Of a stretch of DNA of 64,000 nt, positions 9,420 through 17,653 are shown in pieces. Each line of letters opens with the position of its first letter. Position 1 is the first letter of the stretch. The DNA lies in contig CANLOV010000005.1 of NCBI GenBank assembly GCA_947492955.1, positions 232,646 through 296,645 on the forward strand. The letters are read 5' to 3'. Made by a program: the position numbers and the translations under genes. Under the pieces are notes generated by a model. That model was not told the DNA's origin. It was given only the letters and a program-made list of their open reading frames with translations, and did no database searches. This stretch comes from an uncultured Cellulophaga sp. (GTDB lineage: Bacteria; Bacteroidota; Bacteroidia; Flavobacteriales; Flavobacteriaceae).

Positions 9420-10517
9420 TTAGTTAATTAATCTAAATTCAGTTCTTCTGTTAGCTGCGTGCTCTCTTTCTGTACAAGAAACACCATCTTTACATCTGTT
9501 CTTTAATTTAGCTTCTCCGTAACCATTAGCTACTAATAAACTAGAGTTAATTCCTTTTGTTTTTAAGTACTCTGCTACTGCTTGTGCTCTTCTTTCAGAT
9601 AATGCTTGGTTAGCAGATGCGCTACCTCTAGAATCTGTATGAGAAGCTAATTCTACCTTAACTCCTGGGTTTTGTTGTAATACAGGCATTAAACGAGTAT
9701 CTATTAAATTCTTTGCTGCTGCTGTTAATGTTGCACTGTTTACATTCCAGCTTATTGGTAAAGCTTGGTATTCTACTAAAGAACACTCAACCTCTTTCCA
9801 AGTTGTTAAACCACCTTTTTCTTTTAATACCTCTCTAGAGATAGTTTTTGTAACTGCTGGGATTGTTTCTTCTATAGTGTAAGCATCTTTATCTAATACT
9901 GTTTTAGTAATATCTTTATATTTTGCAGGGATTACTTCTTCTACAACTTTAGCAGGAGATAATAATACAGTTTTAGTATAAGTAGCATTTCTAGATCCTA
10001 ATGGTGTCTTAGAGAAACTAGCATCTTTTGCTAATACTTGTGTTTGTATTGTTGTAAACTCTGCTGGGTATCCTTTGTAACACCAGTATCTACAATCATC
10101 TGGATTTCCAGAAGCACAATCTGGAGCAGGTGCTCCTAATTCCCACTGTGCGTAAGCTGGCTTAATTTCTAATGTCTCTGAACTTGTAGTAAAAGATGCA
10201 GGAGAAGTACTAATTGAATTTCCCCCTTCTTTAGATACATAAGTAACAGTTTCTGTTCCCCATTTTTCTGGAACAACTGTTAACCTTTTTCCTTCTGGCT
10301 TTACTAAAACATTTTCTGTAACCGTTTTAAATGTTGCAGGAACTGTTTTTAAGGTTTTATATGCAGGTTTTACAACGATAGATACAGTTTCGTTTACATA
10401 TACATCTGGCGTAGTACAACGTACATAACATTTACCAGGTTGCGGGTTTGATGGCAAATCTTGTGCCATTGTAATTGATGCAGTCATTACTGCAAAAAAG
10501 AATAAAACTTTTTTCAT
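9420..10517 (-). CDS. OmpA-family outer membrane protein
   Basis: Signal peptide (MKKVLFFFAVMTASITMAQ), then a long Thr/Val-rich region and a C-terminal OmpA-like peptidoglycan-binding domain (about 250-365) with the hallmark LASHTDSRGSASANQALSERR. The middle does not resemble the usual OmpA beta-barrel. Instead it carries degenerate repeats of the form P-A-x-[YF]-x-T-[IV]-x3-VL-x-K, at least five by eye, around a Cys-rich stretch (CASGNPDDCRYWCYKG). The product is likely an envelope protein that ties the outer membrane to peptidoglycan. It is monocistronic with terminators on the 3' side. Confidence 0.88.
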   Translation of the reverse strand: MKKVLFFFAVMTASITMAQDLPSNPQPGKCYVRCTTPDVYVNETVSIVVKPAYKTLKTVPATFKTVTENVLVKPEGKRLTVVPEKWGTETVTYVSKEGGNSISTSPASFTTSSETLEIKPAYAQWELGAPAPDCASGNPDDCRYWCYKGYPAEFTTIQTQVLAKDASFSKTPLGSRNATYTKTVLLSPAKVVEEVIPAKYKDITKTVLDKDAYTIEETIPAVTKTISREVLKEKGGLTTWKEVECSLVEYQALPISWNVNSATLTAAAKNLIDTRLMPVLQQNPGVKVELASHTDSRGSASANQALSERRAQAVAEYLKTKGINSSLLVANGYGEAKLKNRCKDGVSCTEREHAANRRTEFRLIN

Positions 10518-11089
10518 GTTAATGGATTAGTGTTTAGTTAAAATTTATTTGTGTTCAATATGTAATAAAAGTAATTAGGTTTAAAGCTCTTTACAGGGGC
10601 CATTAAAACCAACCAATAAATTTAAAAAGGTGTAATCTTATTTTTTTGGGGTAAAAAGGTGAGATGTTTCTTAAATTTATTGATTTTTTAATAAGTTAAT
10701 AGTTAGTGGTTGTGTCGCTTATTAATATTTTTTACGCAGTAATATTTTTAATATTCAGTTTTATAATGTGTATAATTTTTTTAATCAGAGTTGTTTTTTG
10801 AAATATTATTAATAGTGAGATAAAAAAACAGATTACACTTATTAATAAGAAAATATCAATCAGAAAAAAATCATACATAATCTATATTTTTTAGTAACAG
10901 TAACCTGTTTTTGTATTAAATTTCAAACAACAGTGTAAATTTACTGAGAGGTAATTTGAAGCAAGAAAATAAATCTTGAAAATATAAATAATCGATAAAA
11001 AGATTGATTTTAACGATAAAATGCGCATGTATGGTAAAAAAAGCGCTTTTTTAAAATTAAGGAATAATAAAATAGAGGAAGATTAAATA
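10518..11089. other. 572-bp AT-rich intergenic region
   Basis: No convincing coding frame on either strand. It holds homopolymeric A/T tracts, a CTTATTAATAAG palindrome near 10836 and a perfect AAAAAAGCGCTTTTTT palindrome at 11037-11052, close to the end of the histidine kinase gene. It must contain the OmpA-family promoter, but I cannot place it confidently. Confidence 0.5.
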
Positions 11090-12607
11090 CTATTTTAAAT
11101 ATTTAAACATTGTTTTTAATAAAACATCATGATCAAAAGGTTTAGGAACAACAGCATTCATACCTGCTTTTAAATACGCTTTTATATCATCTTCATAAGC
11201 ATTAGCTGTAAGACCTATAATAGGAATTTTTTTAATATTTTTAAATGGAAATTCTCTAATGGCATGGGTAATTTTATCGCCAGATAAATTAGGTAAGTTA
11301 ATATCCATTAATATTATATCGTAACTATTATTAACTAGTTCTTCTATTACTTTTGCTCCATCATTAATTAAATCTACAAAAAATACTTCTGTGTTTATCA
11401 ATATTTTAAATAAGGTGGTTTGTAAATGAATATCATCTTCTACCAATAACACTTTAAATTTTCCTTCTTCTTTATGCTTGTATTTTTTTTCTTTTATATC
11501 TGGCTTTATAGTGGGGTGTAATGGATATTTTAATACGATATCAAAGTAAAAAGTAGAGCCTCTATTTAATTTAGAATGTACTTTAATGTCACTTTCCATT
11601 TGTTGCAATAAGCCTTTAACAATAGCTAAACCTAAACCATTGCCGTTTTGTTGCTCGGCAGTTTTTAATTGTGTAAAGCTATTAAAAACGGTAGCTAATT
11701 TTTCCTGAGGGATACCAATCCCTGTGTCGGAAATTTTAAAACGAAGGCTAACTTTGTTGGCTCTTTTTTGATTTAACTCAATATTAAAATTAATACTGCC
11801 GTCTTGAGTGTATTTAAAGGCGTTGTCTAATAGATTTGTTAATATTTGATAAATCCTTAAATAATCTCCTTCTACATATTCAGGAATTTTAATATCGGAT
11901 GTTAAAGTAAATTCTAATCCTTTTTCTTTTGCTTTGGCACCATATGTAAATCGTAGTAAATTAAATAACTCATAAATATTAAACTCTTTATTTCGTAATT
12001 GTAATTTTCCCGAAGCAATCATACTAATGCTTAAAATATCTTCTAGCATTAATTTTAGATTGGCGTTAGACTCTCTAAGAAAATTAATCATATTTTTTTG
12101 CTCTCCTGTTAATTCGGTATTAGCAATAATGTTAGTAATAGAAATGATGTTGGTAAGTGGATTTCTTAATTCGTGGCTAAAATTTTGAATAAAGGAATTT
12201 TTGAAACGTTCTCTTTCTTCTAATTCACTGTTTTTAAGTATAATTAATTCTCCGTTAATGATTGATTCATTTCTGGATTGAGCGATGCTTTGATAGGTTA
12301 AATAATGTTGTGTTAAATTGTGTAAAACAAGAAGTATACCGTCTATTTTCTTTATAATTTTTATATCTGTGGTATATTCTTTATCATGAATATTAAGATG
12401 TACACAATTAAAAGTTGTTTCTTCTTCTGGAGTGTTTTCTAATGCATGCAAACATTCGAAAAAAGGATGAGTATTATATATAAAATCTCCAATAGTTAGT
12501 TTTAAAAAAGCCTGATCGCTTTCTAAAATAACTCTGCTATCATTAACAAAAACAAACTGAATGTCGTTGTTAGTATACGATTTTTTGTATTTGTTAAGTA
12601 GCTCCAT
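11090..12607 (-). CDS. Hybrid histidine kinase with C-terminal receiver domain
   Basis: Two-component hybrid kinase, apparently cytosolic (no membrane segment). A PAS-like N-terminus (about 15-105) is followed by a short coiled coil and HisKA with the phosphorylatable H145 (NFSHELRNPL). HATPase_c has the N box around N262, the G1 box SDTGIGIP and the G2 box GNGLGLAIV. The C-terminal receiver has phospho-acceptor D435 (LMDINLP) and the conserved VPKPF lysine. It overlaps the upstream small GTPase gene by 14 nt and is the last gene of a four-gene operon. The GTPase may therefore sit upstream of, or compete with, kinase signalling. Confidence 0.92.
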   Translation of the reverse strand: MELLNKYKKSYTNNDIQFVFVNDSRVILESDQAFLKLTIGDFIYNTHPFFECLHALENTPEEETTFNCVHLNIHDKEYTTDIKIIKKIDGILLVLHNLTQHYLTYQSIAQSRNESIINGELIILKNSELEERERFKNSFIQNFSHELRNPLTNIISITNIIANTELTGEQKNMINFLRESNANLKLMLEDILSISMIASGKLQLRNKEFNIYELFNLLRFTYGAKAKEKGLEFTLTSDIKIPEYVEGDYLRIYQILTNLLDNAFKYTQDGSINFNIELNQKRANKVSLRFKISDTGIGIPQEKLATVFNSFTQLKTAEQQNGNGLGLAIVKGLLQQMESDIKVHSKLNRGSTFYFDIVLKYPLHPTIKPDIKEKKYKHKEEGKFKVLLVEDDIHLQTTLFKILINTEVFFVDLINDGAKVIEELVNNSYDIILMDINLPNLSGDKITHAIREFPFKNIKKIPIIGLTANAYEDDIKAYLKAGMNAVVPKPFDHDVLLKTMFKYLK

Positions 12608-13091
12608 TTAATTGGTTTACTAGTTTAAGAAATACATCATTAACAGCATCACCTGTTTTAGCACTTGTTAAAAAATCGGTAGAAATTTGATTTTTGTTTA
12701 ATAGTTCTTCTAGTTCTTTTATAACTACTAAATCTGTTTTGTTGCCAATTACTAAAAGAGGAATGTTGGGTAATTTTTCTGTGACAATTTTTAAGTCAGT
12801 ATTTATATTTTGAAATGTAGAAGGCCTAGTAACATCAAAAACAAATATAACACCATGAGTGCCCAAGAGATAGGAATTACGTATGGTTTCTAAATCATCG
12901 GTGCCTTCTAGATCCCAAAGAATTAAAGACATGGAATCACCAGCTGCTATCTCTACTACTTTTTTGGTAATATGTACGCCTATAGATACTTTATAGTTAT
13001 CGGAGAAACTATCCTCTACAAACCTTCTTATTAAAGATGTTTTTCCTACTCCAAAATGTCCTAGAATAACAATTTTTTTAGATGTCTGCAT
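12594..13091 (-). CDS. Rab/Ras-like small GTPase
   Basis: A eukaryote-style small GTP-binding protein in a bacterium. All guanine-nucleotide motifs are present: P-loop GHFGVGKTS (11-19), switch II DLEG (60-63), GNKTDL (NKxD 117-120) and SAK (143-145). There is no C-terminal prenylation cysteine. 165 aa matches a bare Ras-like fold. Prokaryotic small GTPases (MglA, Rup and Rab-like groups) usually act with roadblock/longin partners on polarity or motility. Here the adjacent upstream gene may supply such a partner, and the downstream hybrid kinase overlaps by 14 nt. MglA identity is not supported by any specific signature that I can see. Confidence 0.9.
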   Translation of the reverse strand: MQTSKKIVILGHFGVGKTSLIRRFVEDSFSDNYKVSIGVHITKKVVEIAAGDSMSLILWDLEGTDDLETIRNSYLLGTHGVIFVFDVTRPSTFQNINTDLKIVTEKLPNIPLLVIGNKTDLVVIKELEELLNKNQISTDFLTSAKTGDAVNDVFLKLVNQLNGAT

Positions 13092-13890
13092 TATTAAAAT
13101 TTTGTGCTAATTCTTTTTCTATTACGTCTTTATTAAGTGTTTTAGATTTTTTTATGTCCATAAATTGATCATAAAAATTAAAAATTAGGTCTTGCACTTT
13201 GTTTTTTGATGTTAAAGTATAATTTCCCGATATAATTACGGCAATATAATAATTTATAAAACTTTGCAGATGTATTTGATACAATTCATACTCTATTAAC
13301 TCTAAGTTCTGATTTTTTTGATTAAAAGCATCTTCAACGAAAGTTTTAATAGCTGTTAGCATACCAGAAATCATTTCCTGGTCCATAGTATCTGTTTTGG
13401 AATAGCTAGCAGTTAAAATACCAGAATTTTTTTCTATTAATAAAACTTGCTCTATGCTGGCAGATGATAATTCACTTAAGATAAGTTCTTCTTCTTTAAT
13501 ACCACCAAACCAAGATTTAAATTTTCTTTTCCAACCTTTAGTAGATAATTGGTTATTAATTTTTTCTGAGAGTAATTTTATTTCTTGAGCAATGTACTTT
13601 TTAATCATTTTACCCAAAATAGGAAATAAAGCATCTACAATTTCGTCTTTATTTTTTTTAATTTCTTCTTTTAAAGTCGCTGTAATTGTTGGGCCTAAAG
13701 AAGTTGGGATGCTTTTAGTAAATTCTTTTAATTGATTTTCTACAATAGGGCTAACTTTTGTAGTTAATTTTTTTTGCTCATTAATAGTCTGTTCTAGTAT
13801 AGCAATTCTTTTGGCAATTTTTTCTGCATATTCACGGTCGTCTGTAAATAAGATGTCTTTTAAAATTTCTAACTTGTCCTTTTCATTCAT
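13078..13890 (-). CDS. Coiled-coil protein with C-terminal roadblock/longin-like region
   Basis: 270 aa, no signal peptide. The N-terminal 120 residues are charged and helical (EYAEKIAKRIAILEQTINEQ). A middle segment (WKRKFKSWFGGIKEEE) precedes a compact alpha/beta region (about 145-225) starting IEQVLLIEKNSGILTASYSK, then a Met-rich helix and two strands (LIEYELYQIH, YYIAVIISG). This order, with a turn at SG followed by a helix, resembles roadblock/longin domains that partner small GTPases. That is inference from pattern; I cannot run a profile search. It overlaps the GTPase gene by 14 nt. Confidence 0.6.
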   Translation of the reverse strand: MNEKDKLEILKDILFTDDREYAEKIAKRIAILEQTINEQKKLTTKVSPIVENQLKEFTKSIPTSLGPTITATLKEEIKKNKDEIVDALFPILGKMIKKYIAQEIKLLSEKINNQLSTKGWKRKFKSWFGGIKEEELILSELSSASIEQVLLIEKNSGILTASYSKTDTMDQEMISGMLTAIKTFVEDAFNQKNQNLELIEYELYQIHLQSFINYYIAVIISGNYTLTSKNKVQDLIFNFYDQFMDIKKSKTLNKDVIEKELAQNFNNADI

Positions 13891-13912
13891 ATTTGTTAGA
13901 ATTTAGAAAAGA

Positions 13913-14272
13913 CTATTTGTTATTTACCTTTTCGCCAAGCTCAATTAATAAATCGCCAAGCATTTTTTTATTTACTTTAGCAGTATCTATATCTTCTAGT
14001 TTGTTTTCTAGATTTTCTTCTAGTTCAGTAATTCTAATATTTACATCTGTGGCTACATTATCTATCGCCGTTTTTAAATCTGCTTTAACATCTTCTATTA
14101 GTTCTTCTAGAACTTTTTTCTTGTCAAGAATGTCTTGTTTAAGTAATTCAAATTCGGAATCGTAAGCTTGAATATTATCGCCGAAAATTAAATTTTTAAT
14201 TACATCAATTTTTGATGCTGCATCATCTTCCTTTGTATTTAAATCTATGACACGTTTATTGTTTTTAGACAT
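13913..14272 (-). CDS. Small coiled-coil protein, first gene of the GTPase operon
   Basis: About 119 aa from the ATG at 14272 (MSKNNKRVIDLNTKEDDAA), chosen over an upstream in-frame start because the extension is non-helical and crosses the promoter region. Residues 30-110 are strongly charged with heptad-like hydrophobic spacing, suggesting one long coiled coil. I do not recognise a family. It is 22 bp upstream of the roadblock-like protein and presumably serves as scaffold or regulator in the same complex. Confidence 0.7.
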   Translation of the reverse strand: MSKNNKRVIDLNTKEDDAASKIDVIKNLIFGDNIQAYDSEFELLKQDILDKKKVLEELIEDVKADLKTAIDNVATDVNIRITELEENLENKLEDIDTAKVNKKMLGDLLIELGEKVNNK

Positions 14273-14306
14273 TGTTGTTTGCGTTATGGTTATGTGTTGT
14301 TTAATA

Positions 14307-14314
14307 CAAAAATA
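14307..14314 (-). promoter_or_regulatory. Candidate -7 box of the GTPase operon
   Basis: Minus-strand TATTTTTG matches TAnnTTTG, 35 bp upstream of the first gene's ATG. Confidence 0.5.
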
Positions 14315-14322
14315 CATTAATA

Positions 14323-14343
14323 TTTACCTTAAAATAAGGTAAA
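14323..14343. promoter_or_regulatory. Palindromic operator candidate upstream of the GTPase operon
   Basis: Arms TTTACCTTA and TAAGGTAAA (9 bp each, perfect) with a 3-bp AAA spacer, placed around the -16 to -36 zone relative to the -7 box. A dimeric regulator probably binds here; its identity is unknown. Confidence 0.55.
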
Positions 14344-14436
14344 GCTAAACTCAAAGATACTAAGTTATGTGTTAAAGATAAACGTTTTGGTTGTTTAAAC
14401 TATTGTAGTAGGTTGTATTATAGTTATTTATAAAAC

Positions 14437-14466
14437 AAAAAAACACCACTTATAAGTGGTGTTTTT
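14437..14466. terminator. Hairpin adjoining attL, probably the original tRNA-Asn terminator
   Basis: A palindromic hairpin (ACACCACTT / AAGTGGTGT flanked by A6 and T6) directly abuts the tRNA 3' fragment. Before integration it would have followed the tRNA-Asn gene on the minus strand. Confidence 0.75.
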
Positions 14467-14468
14467 TA

Positions 14469-14515
14469 AAGCTCCCCCTCTTGGGCTCGAACCAAGGACC
14501 CTCTGATTAACAGTC
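14469..14515 (-). repeat. attL: 47-bp copy of the tRNA-Asn 3' part
   Basis: Identical over 47 bp to 37621-37667, covering the anticodon loop through the acceptor 3' strand of tRNA-Asn. Beyond CAGTC the sequence diverges (TGTCATT instead of AGATGCTC), so no tRNA can form here. It is the left border of the integrated island. Confidence 0.93.
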
Positions 14516-14625
14516 TGTCATTATTATTTTTCATTTAACTTCTTTTGCTTTCAAATGCTTGATTTTAAAGGTTTTGGGGTTTTTTGTTGTTTCAGATGTT
14601 TACTTTTAATTACTTATTATTTCCA

Positions 14626-14648
14626 AAATGTTTGACCTATGTTTGACC
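14626..14648 (+). repeat. Subterminal 23-bp direct repeat, left copy
   Basis: Contains two ATGTTTGACC units spaced 11 bp apart (one helical turn). The same 23 bp occurs in the same orientation at 37549-37571. It lies 110 bp inside attL and is a likely integrase arm or excisionase binding site. Confidence 0.75.
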
Positions 14649-14660
14649 CAGAATGAATTA

Positions 14661-15137
14661 CTACATTAATTTCTTCTTCATAGCAATCCCTGTATTTCCA
14701 TCTTTCTTGACCAACAACTCTATAACTGTATTTGAATCTAAATGACAGGTTGCCCTGTAAGCTAAAAATGGGTCTATTACCATTTTATTTTTACTTGGTA
14801 ATCTTTTATTTGTTTGCTTTAATAAATACTCAAAATGATTTCCTTGAAACCTGTAATAAACAGCACTCAAAATATCAGCATTAAATAGCAATACAATTCC
14901 TCTTGAAATAGGTAAATCAAATAGCATTTTAAAATCACCCTTTTCATATAGGTAAATTTCATAACAGATATCATTTACTATTTTCTCTCCTTTAGATTTT
15001 AAATCAAACTCATAATTTTCATATTGCTCACCAATTGTAAATCTAAGTTGCTTTAAAAGTCTCTTTTCACTTCTAAAAATACCTGTAACTAAAAAAAGCC
15101 ACCTTTTTAGATGGCTTATTAACTTATATTTTGTCAT
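14661..15137 (-). CDS. Hypothetical protein of the island left end
   Basis: 158 aa from the ATG at 15137 (MTKYKLISHLKRW), preferred over an in-frame GTG 21 bp upstream that would overlap the neighbouring gene. It has a basic N-terminus with a short hydrophobic stretch (WLFLVTGIF), then a mixed alpha/beta body with no motif I recognise. It is 7 bp downstream of the lipoprotein gene and probably co-transcribed with it. Confidence 0.6.
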   Translation of the reverse strand: MTKYKLISHLKRWLFLVTGIFRSEKRLLKQLRFTIGEQYENYEFDLKSKGEKIVNDICYEIYLYEKGDFKMLFDLPISRGIVLLFNADILSAVYYRFQGNHFEYLLKQTNKRLPSKNKMVIDPFLAYRATCHLDSNTVIELLVKKDGNTGIAMKKKLM

Positions 15138-15144
15138 TTGATTT

Positions 15145-15555
15145 TTAAAAATTATCACAATTAAAGCTTCTTAAAGAGGATATAAATTCACTCATCTGTT
15201 TTCCTATTTCACCTTTATCTACAAGAAGTCCTACAACTTCTCCATTACACTTAGCAAATATTTTATATCTAAATATAGGTGTTGGTGATGAATCTATAAT
15301 TTCAGCAGATATTATACTTGCATCCTCTTTTGTAAAATCTACAGATATAGATGATGAATTTGTAACACTGAAAGTTTCTGAAATATCCTCACTATTCATT
15401 TTTAAGTGAATTTTTATTTCTTGAAGTTCTTCTGAAGCATTTAACTCTAAAGTGTATGTGTTTAAATTGATTGTTTCCTCATCGCTATTACTATCATCAT
15501 CGGAACAAGATAATAATGTGAAAAACGCTATTAGTATTAAATATATATGTTTCAT
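15145..15555 (-). CDS. Small lipoprotein
   Basis: 136 aa with a signal peptide and lipobox (LLSCSDDD, C17) followed by an acidic run, the kind of motif that directs Bacteroidota lipoproteins to the surface. The remainder is beta-rich and Ser/Glu/Asp-rich without a known domain. It sits between two other minus-strand island genes with 4-7 bp gaps, so it belongs to a three-gene unit of unknown role. Confidence 0.75.
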   Translation of the reverse strand: MKHIYLILIAFFTLLSCSDDDSNSDEETINLNTYTLELNASEELQEIKIHLKMNSEDISETFSVTNSSSISVDFTKEDASIISAEIIDSSPTPIFRYKIFAKCNGEVVGLLVDKGEIGKQMSEFISSLRSFNCDNF

Positions 15556-15559
15556 AAGA

Positions 15560-16129
15560 TTAGTTATTATAAGGTTTAAGTAAAATTTCTTTTGTGGGCT
15601 TGTTTATTGAAGTAATTAGAGTATTTATAGTACTCCCTATAAAGTTTGTTTTATCAATTTCATCAAATGCTAATTTTCCTGAATATTGAAAGGCATATAA
15701 CCTACCTCTTTTATAAGATTGCATTCTTTCTTTTAGAGGTAAATTCAAATCATCAGGTAATAGAAGTATTAAGTCTAAATATTCATCTTTGACATTAATA
15801 ACGTAAGCTTCAACACACCAGTTGTATTTAAATGCTGTTTCTATACTATCCCAAATCAATGAATCTAAATCAGGTGCTAATTCGTCTTTACTGTTAGGCT
15901 GCTTAACTACCTTATTAATTGAATTTTCTTTAAAATCAGAATCTTTCAAAACAGTCTTTATGTTATTTGTCTTATTATCCTTTTCTTGGTTGCGTTCTTG
16001 TTTACTGTGATTTAACATCTTAAAAAAGAAATAAATACAAACAAAGTAGAATAACCATCTAATTACTCTACCTAATTCATAATCTGATAACGGTTCTTGT
16101 GGCTCTATATATAAAATAAGCTCTAACAT
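15560..16129 (-). CDS. Hypothetical protein with N-terminal membrane anchor
   Basis: 189 aa. One hydrophobic segment (WLFYFVCIYFFFKML, about 27-41) is followed by an Asn/Lys-rich linker and a C-terminal domain (about 85-185) with alternating strands. No family is recognised. It is the first gene of the lipoprotein-containing unit and is divergent from the XRE regulator at 16224; the intergenic region holds two TTATC-N6-GATAA operators, so both sides may be repressed together. Confidence 0.65.
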   Translation of the reverse strand: MLELILYIEPQEPLSDYELGRVIRWLFYFVCIYFFFKMLNHSKQERNQEKDNKTNNIKTVLKDSDFKENSINKVVKQPNSKDELAPDLDSLIWDSIETAFKYNWCVEAYVINVKDEYLDLILLLPDDLNLPLKERMQSYKRGRLYAFQYSGKLAFDEIDKTNFIGSTINTLITSINKPTKEILLKPYNN

Positions 16130-16145
16130 GCTAAGTAAAGTATTT

Positions 16146-16161
16146 TTATCATTTATGATAA
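16146..16161. promoter_or_regulatory. Operator site 1 (TTATC-N6-GATAA)
   Basis: Inverted repeat TTATC/GATAA with 6-bp spacer in the divergent region upstream of the XRE gene. A second copy with identical arms lies 48 bp away at 16194, and both are followed by CTA. Confidence 0.6.
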
Positions 16162-16193
16162 CTAGCCAAATATAATAAACTTCATCTTTGTAT

Positions 16194-16209
16194 TTATCAT
16201 AAAAGATAA
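16194..16209. promoter_or_regulatory. Operator site 2 (TTATC-N6-GATAA)
   Basis: Second copy of the same palindrome, 14 bp upstream of the XRE start codon. This is consistent with autoregulation by the encoded repressor. Confidence 0.6.
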
Positions 16210-16223
16210 CTATCTAATTAAGT

Positions 16224-16445
16224 ATGACAGATAAGCAAGATTTGCAAATAGCTATTGGTAAACGTGTTAAAGAATTAAGAGAGTCTAAAAACATAGCTCA
16301 ACAAGATTTAGCTGCTGCTTGTAATTTTGAAAAATCTAATATGGCAAGATTAGAAGCTGGAAACACAAATGCTACTATTTATACCCTTAAAATTATTGCT
16401 AAAAACTTAAAAGTTGAGTTAGTAGATTTAGTTAAAGATTTATAA
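16224..16445 (+). CDS. XRE-family HTH transcriptional regulator
   Basis: 73 aa, a single Cro/C1-type helix-turn-helix domain (AQQDLAAACNFEKSNMARLEAG as recognition region) with no ligand domain. It is divergent from the 15560-16129 gene and has two palindromic sites in its upstream region, so it likely represses its own promoter and the divergent operon. Confidence 0.9.
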   Translation: MTDKQDLQIAIGKRVKELRESKNIAQQDLAAACNFEKSNMARLEAGNTNATIYTLKIIAKNLKVELVDLVKDL

Positions 16446-16645
16446 AATCGCTATTAATACCTATCTTAAAATAATTACCGTTATAAATTAATACTTAAAT
16501 AGTGGGTATTTACATAAGTTCACAAATACATTTATCCAAAAATTACAGTTTTACTATATAAGATTTTACAGTAAAATTCAGATAAAATTGATTTTAACCT
16601 GTAGTAAAAAGTATGTATAAACAATGCTTCACCTTTATACAGGTA

Positions 16646-17080
16646 CTACATAATTCCTTCATCATTAAAACTGTAAAAGCCATCTTTAGTAATAACTAAG
16701 TGGTCTAAAACAGCAACATCTAAATATTCTCCTGCTTTTTTAAGTTTGTTAGTCATTATTTTATCAGCTTCACTAATTTTTAAGCTACCACTTGGGTGGT
16801 TGTGTGCTACAATAATACCTTTTGCATTACATTTTAAAGCTACAGAAAACACCAATTTAGCATCTACATTTACACCAGAACTTCCTCCTTTGGCTAATGG
16901 ATAAATTCCTAATACTTGATTAGTATTGTTTAATAATAATACTTTAAATTCTTCCTGTAATTCTATAGTATGTTTATTCCAACAAGCTAATAGTAAATCA
17001 TAAGACATTTTACTGTTGGTTATTTTTAATCGTTTCTTATTATTGTTGGTGTAAGAAACTTTAATTTCTGCTATTTCCAT
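16646..17080 (-). CDS. RadC-like JAB/MPN domain protein
   Basis: 144 aa covering only the JAB1/MPN metal-binding domain of RadC-type proteins: the signature HNHPSG followed by SEAD (H-x-H ... S-x2-D). It lacks the N-terminal HhH region of chromosomal RadC. Such short versions are routine cargo of Bacteroidota mobile elements; the biochemical role is unsettled. It forms a unit with the upstream minus-strand gene at 17139-17537, separated by a hairpin. Confidence 0.88.
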   Translation of the reverse strand: MEIAEIKVSYTNNNKKRLKITNSKMSYDLLLACWNKHTIELQEEFKVLLLNNTNQVLGIYPLAKGGSSGVNVDAKLVFSVALKCNAKGIIVAHNHPSGSLKISEADKIMTNKLKKAGEYLDVAVLDHLVITKDGFYSFNDEGIM

Positions 17081-17096
17081 AAGGTTATAAAAATTT

Positions 17097-17126
17097 AAAA
17101 GGCATCACTTTAGTAGTAATGCCTTT
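17097..17126 (-). terminator. Hairpin after the 17139-17537 gene
   Basis: AAAGGCAT / ATGCCTTT arms with a 13-nt loop between two minus-strand genes. It could terminate or attenuate transcription into the radC-like gene. Confidence 0.55.
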
Positions 17127-17138
17127 GTTGTTGATTTG

Positions 17139-17537
17139 TTAAGAAGCATATTGTAAAGCTCCATTTTGGCTAAATTGCTCAATGCTTGGTTGTAGTGTTT
17201 CAGTTTCTAATGGCGTACTTTTAGCTACAGGTTCTTTTACATCCTCTGGCATATAAGTCCATCTATGATGCATAATAATTTCTTCTCCTGTTTCTGTAAC
17301 AACATACTCATAAGGCTCACATTCCTCTTTAATAATGCTACCCTGCATTTCTGTACCTGTTAAGGCAATACAAGTTTGTTCATCAAAAGTTGAAGGGATA
17401 TAAGCCTTTTTTGCAGTTGCATAAAAATTGCCAGTAGATTTTGACCTAATCAATTCTACTCCACCTTGAAGTTCCAGAACATTAAATAGTTCTCCGTTTT
17501 CTTTTTGTCTTTGTTTGTAACCAATAATTCTTACCAT
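17139..17537 (-). CDS. Hypothetical mobile-element protein
   Basis: 132 aa from the ATG at 17537 (MVRIIGYKQRQKENGE); the upstream in-frame start is rejected because the added residues look like translated leader. The fold appears beta-rich (FNVLELQGGVELIRS, NFYATAKKAYIPS). It is not functionally characterised to my knowledge, but proteins of this type recur beside short RadC proteins in Bacteroidota elements, as here. Confidence 0.7.
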   Translation of the reverse strand: MVRIIGYKQRQKENGELFNVLELQGGVELIRSKSTGNFYATAKKAYIPSTFDEQTCIALTGTEMQGSIIKEECEPYEYVVTETGEEIIMHHRWTYMPEDVKEPVAKSTPLETETLQPSIEQFSQNGALQYAS

Positions 17538-17653
17538 GTTCTTTAAGTTTTTAAGTTGAAAATCCACCAAGAAAACAATACTTCTACCATAAAAAACTAT
17601 AACTATCACCTTGAGTTTTTTACTGGCACAGAAAAAATGTTTTCACTATATAA

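Noticed and set aside
14472..14515. Second tRNA gene beside the GTPase operon
   Set aside because: Only the 3' half of tRNA-Asn is present; the D arm and 5' acceptor strand are missing, so it is the att remnant.
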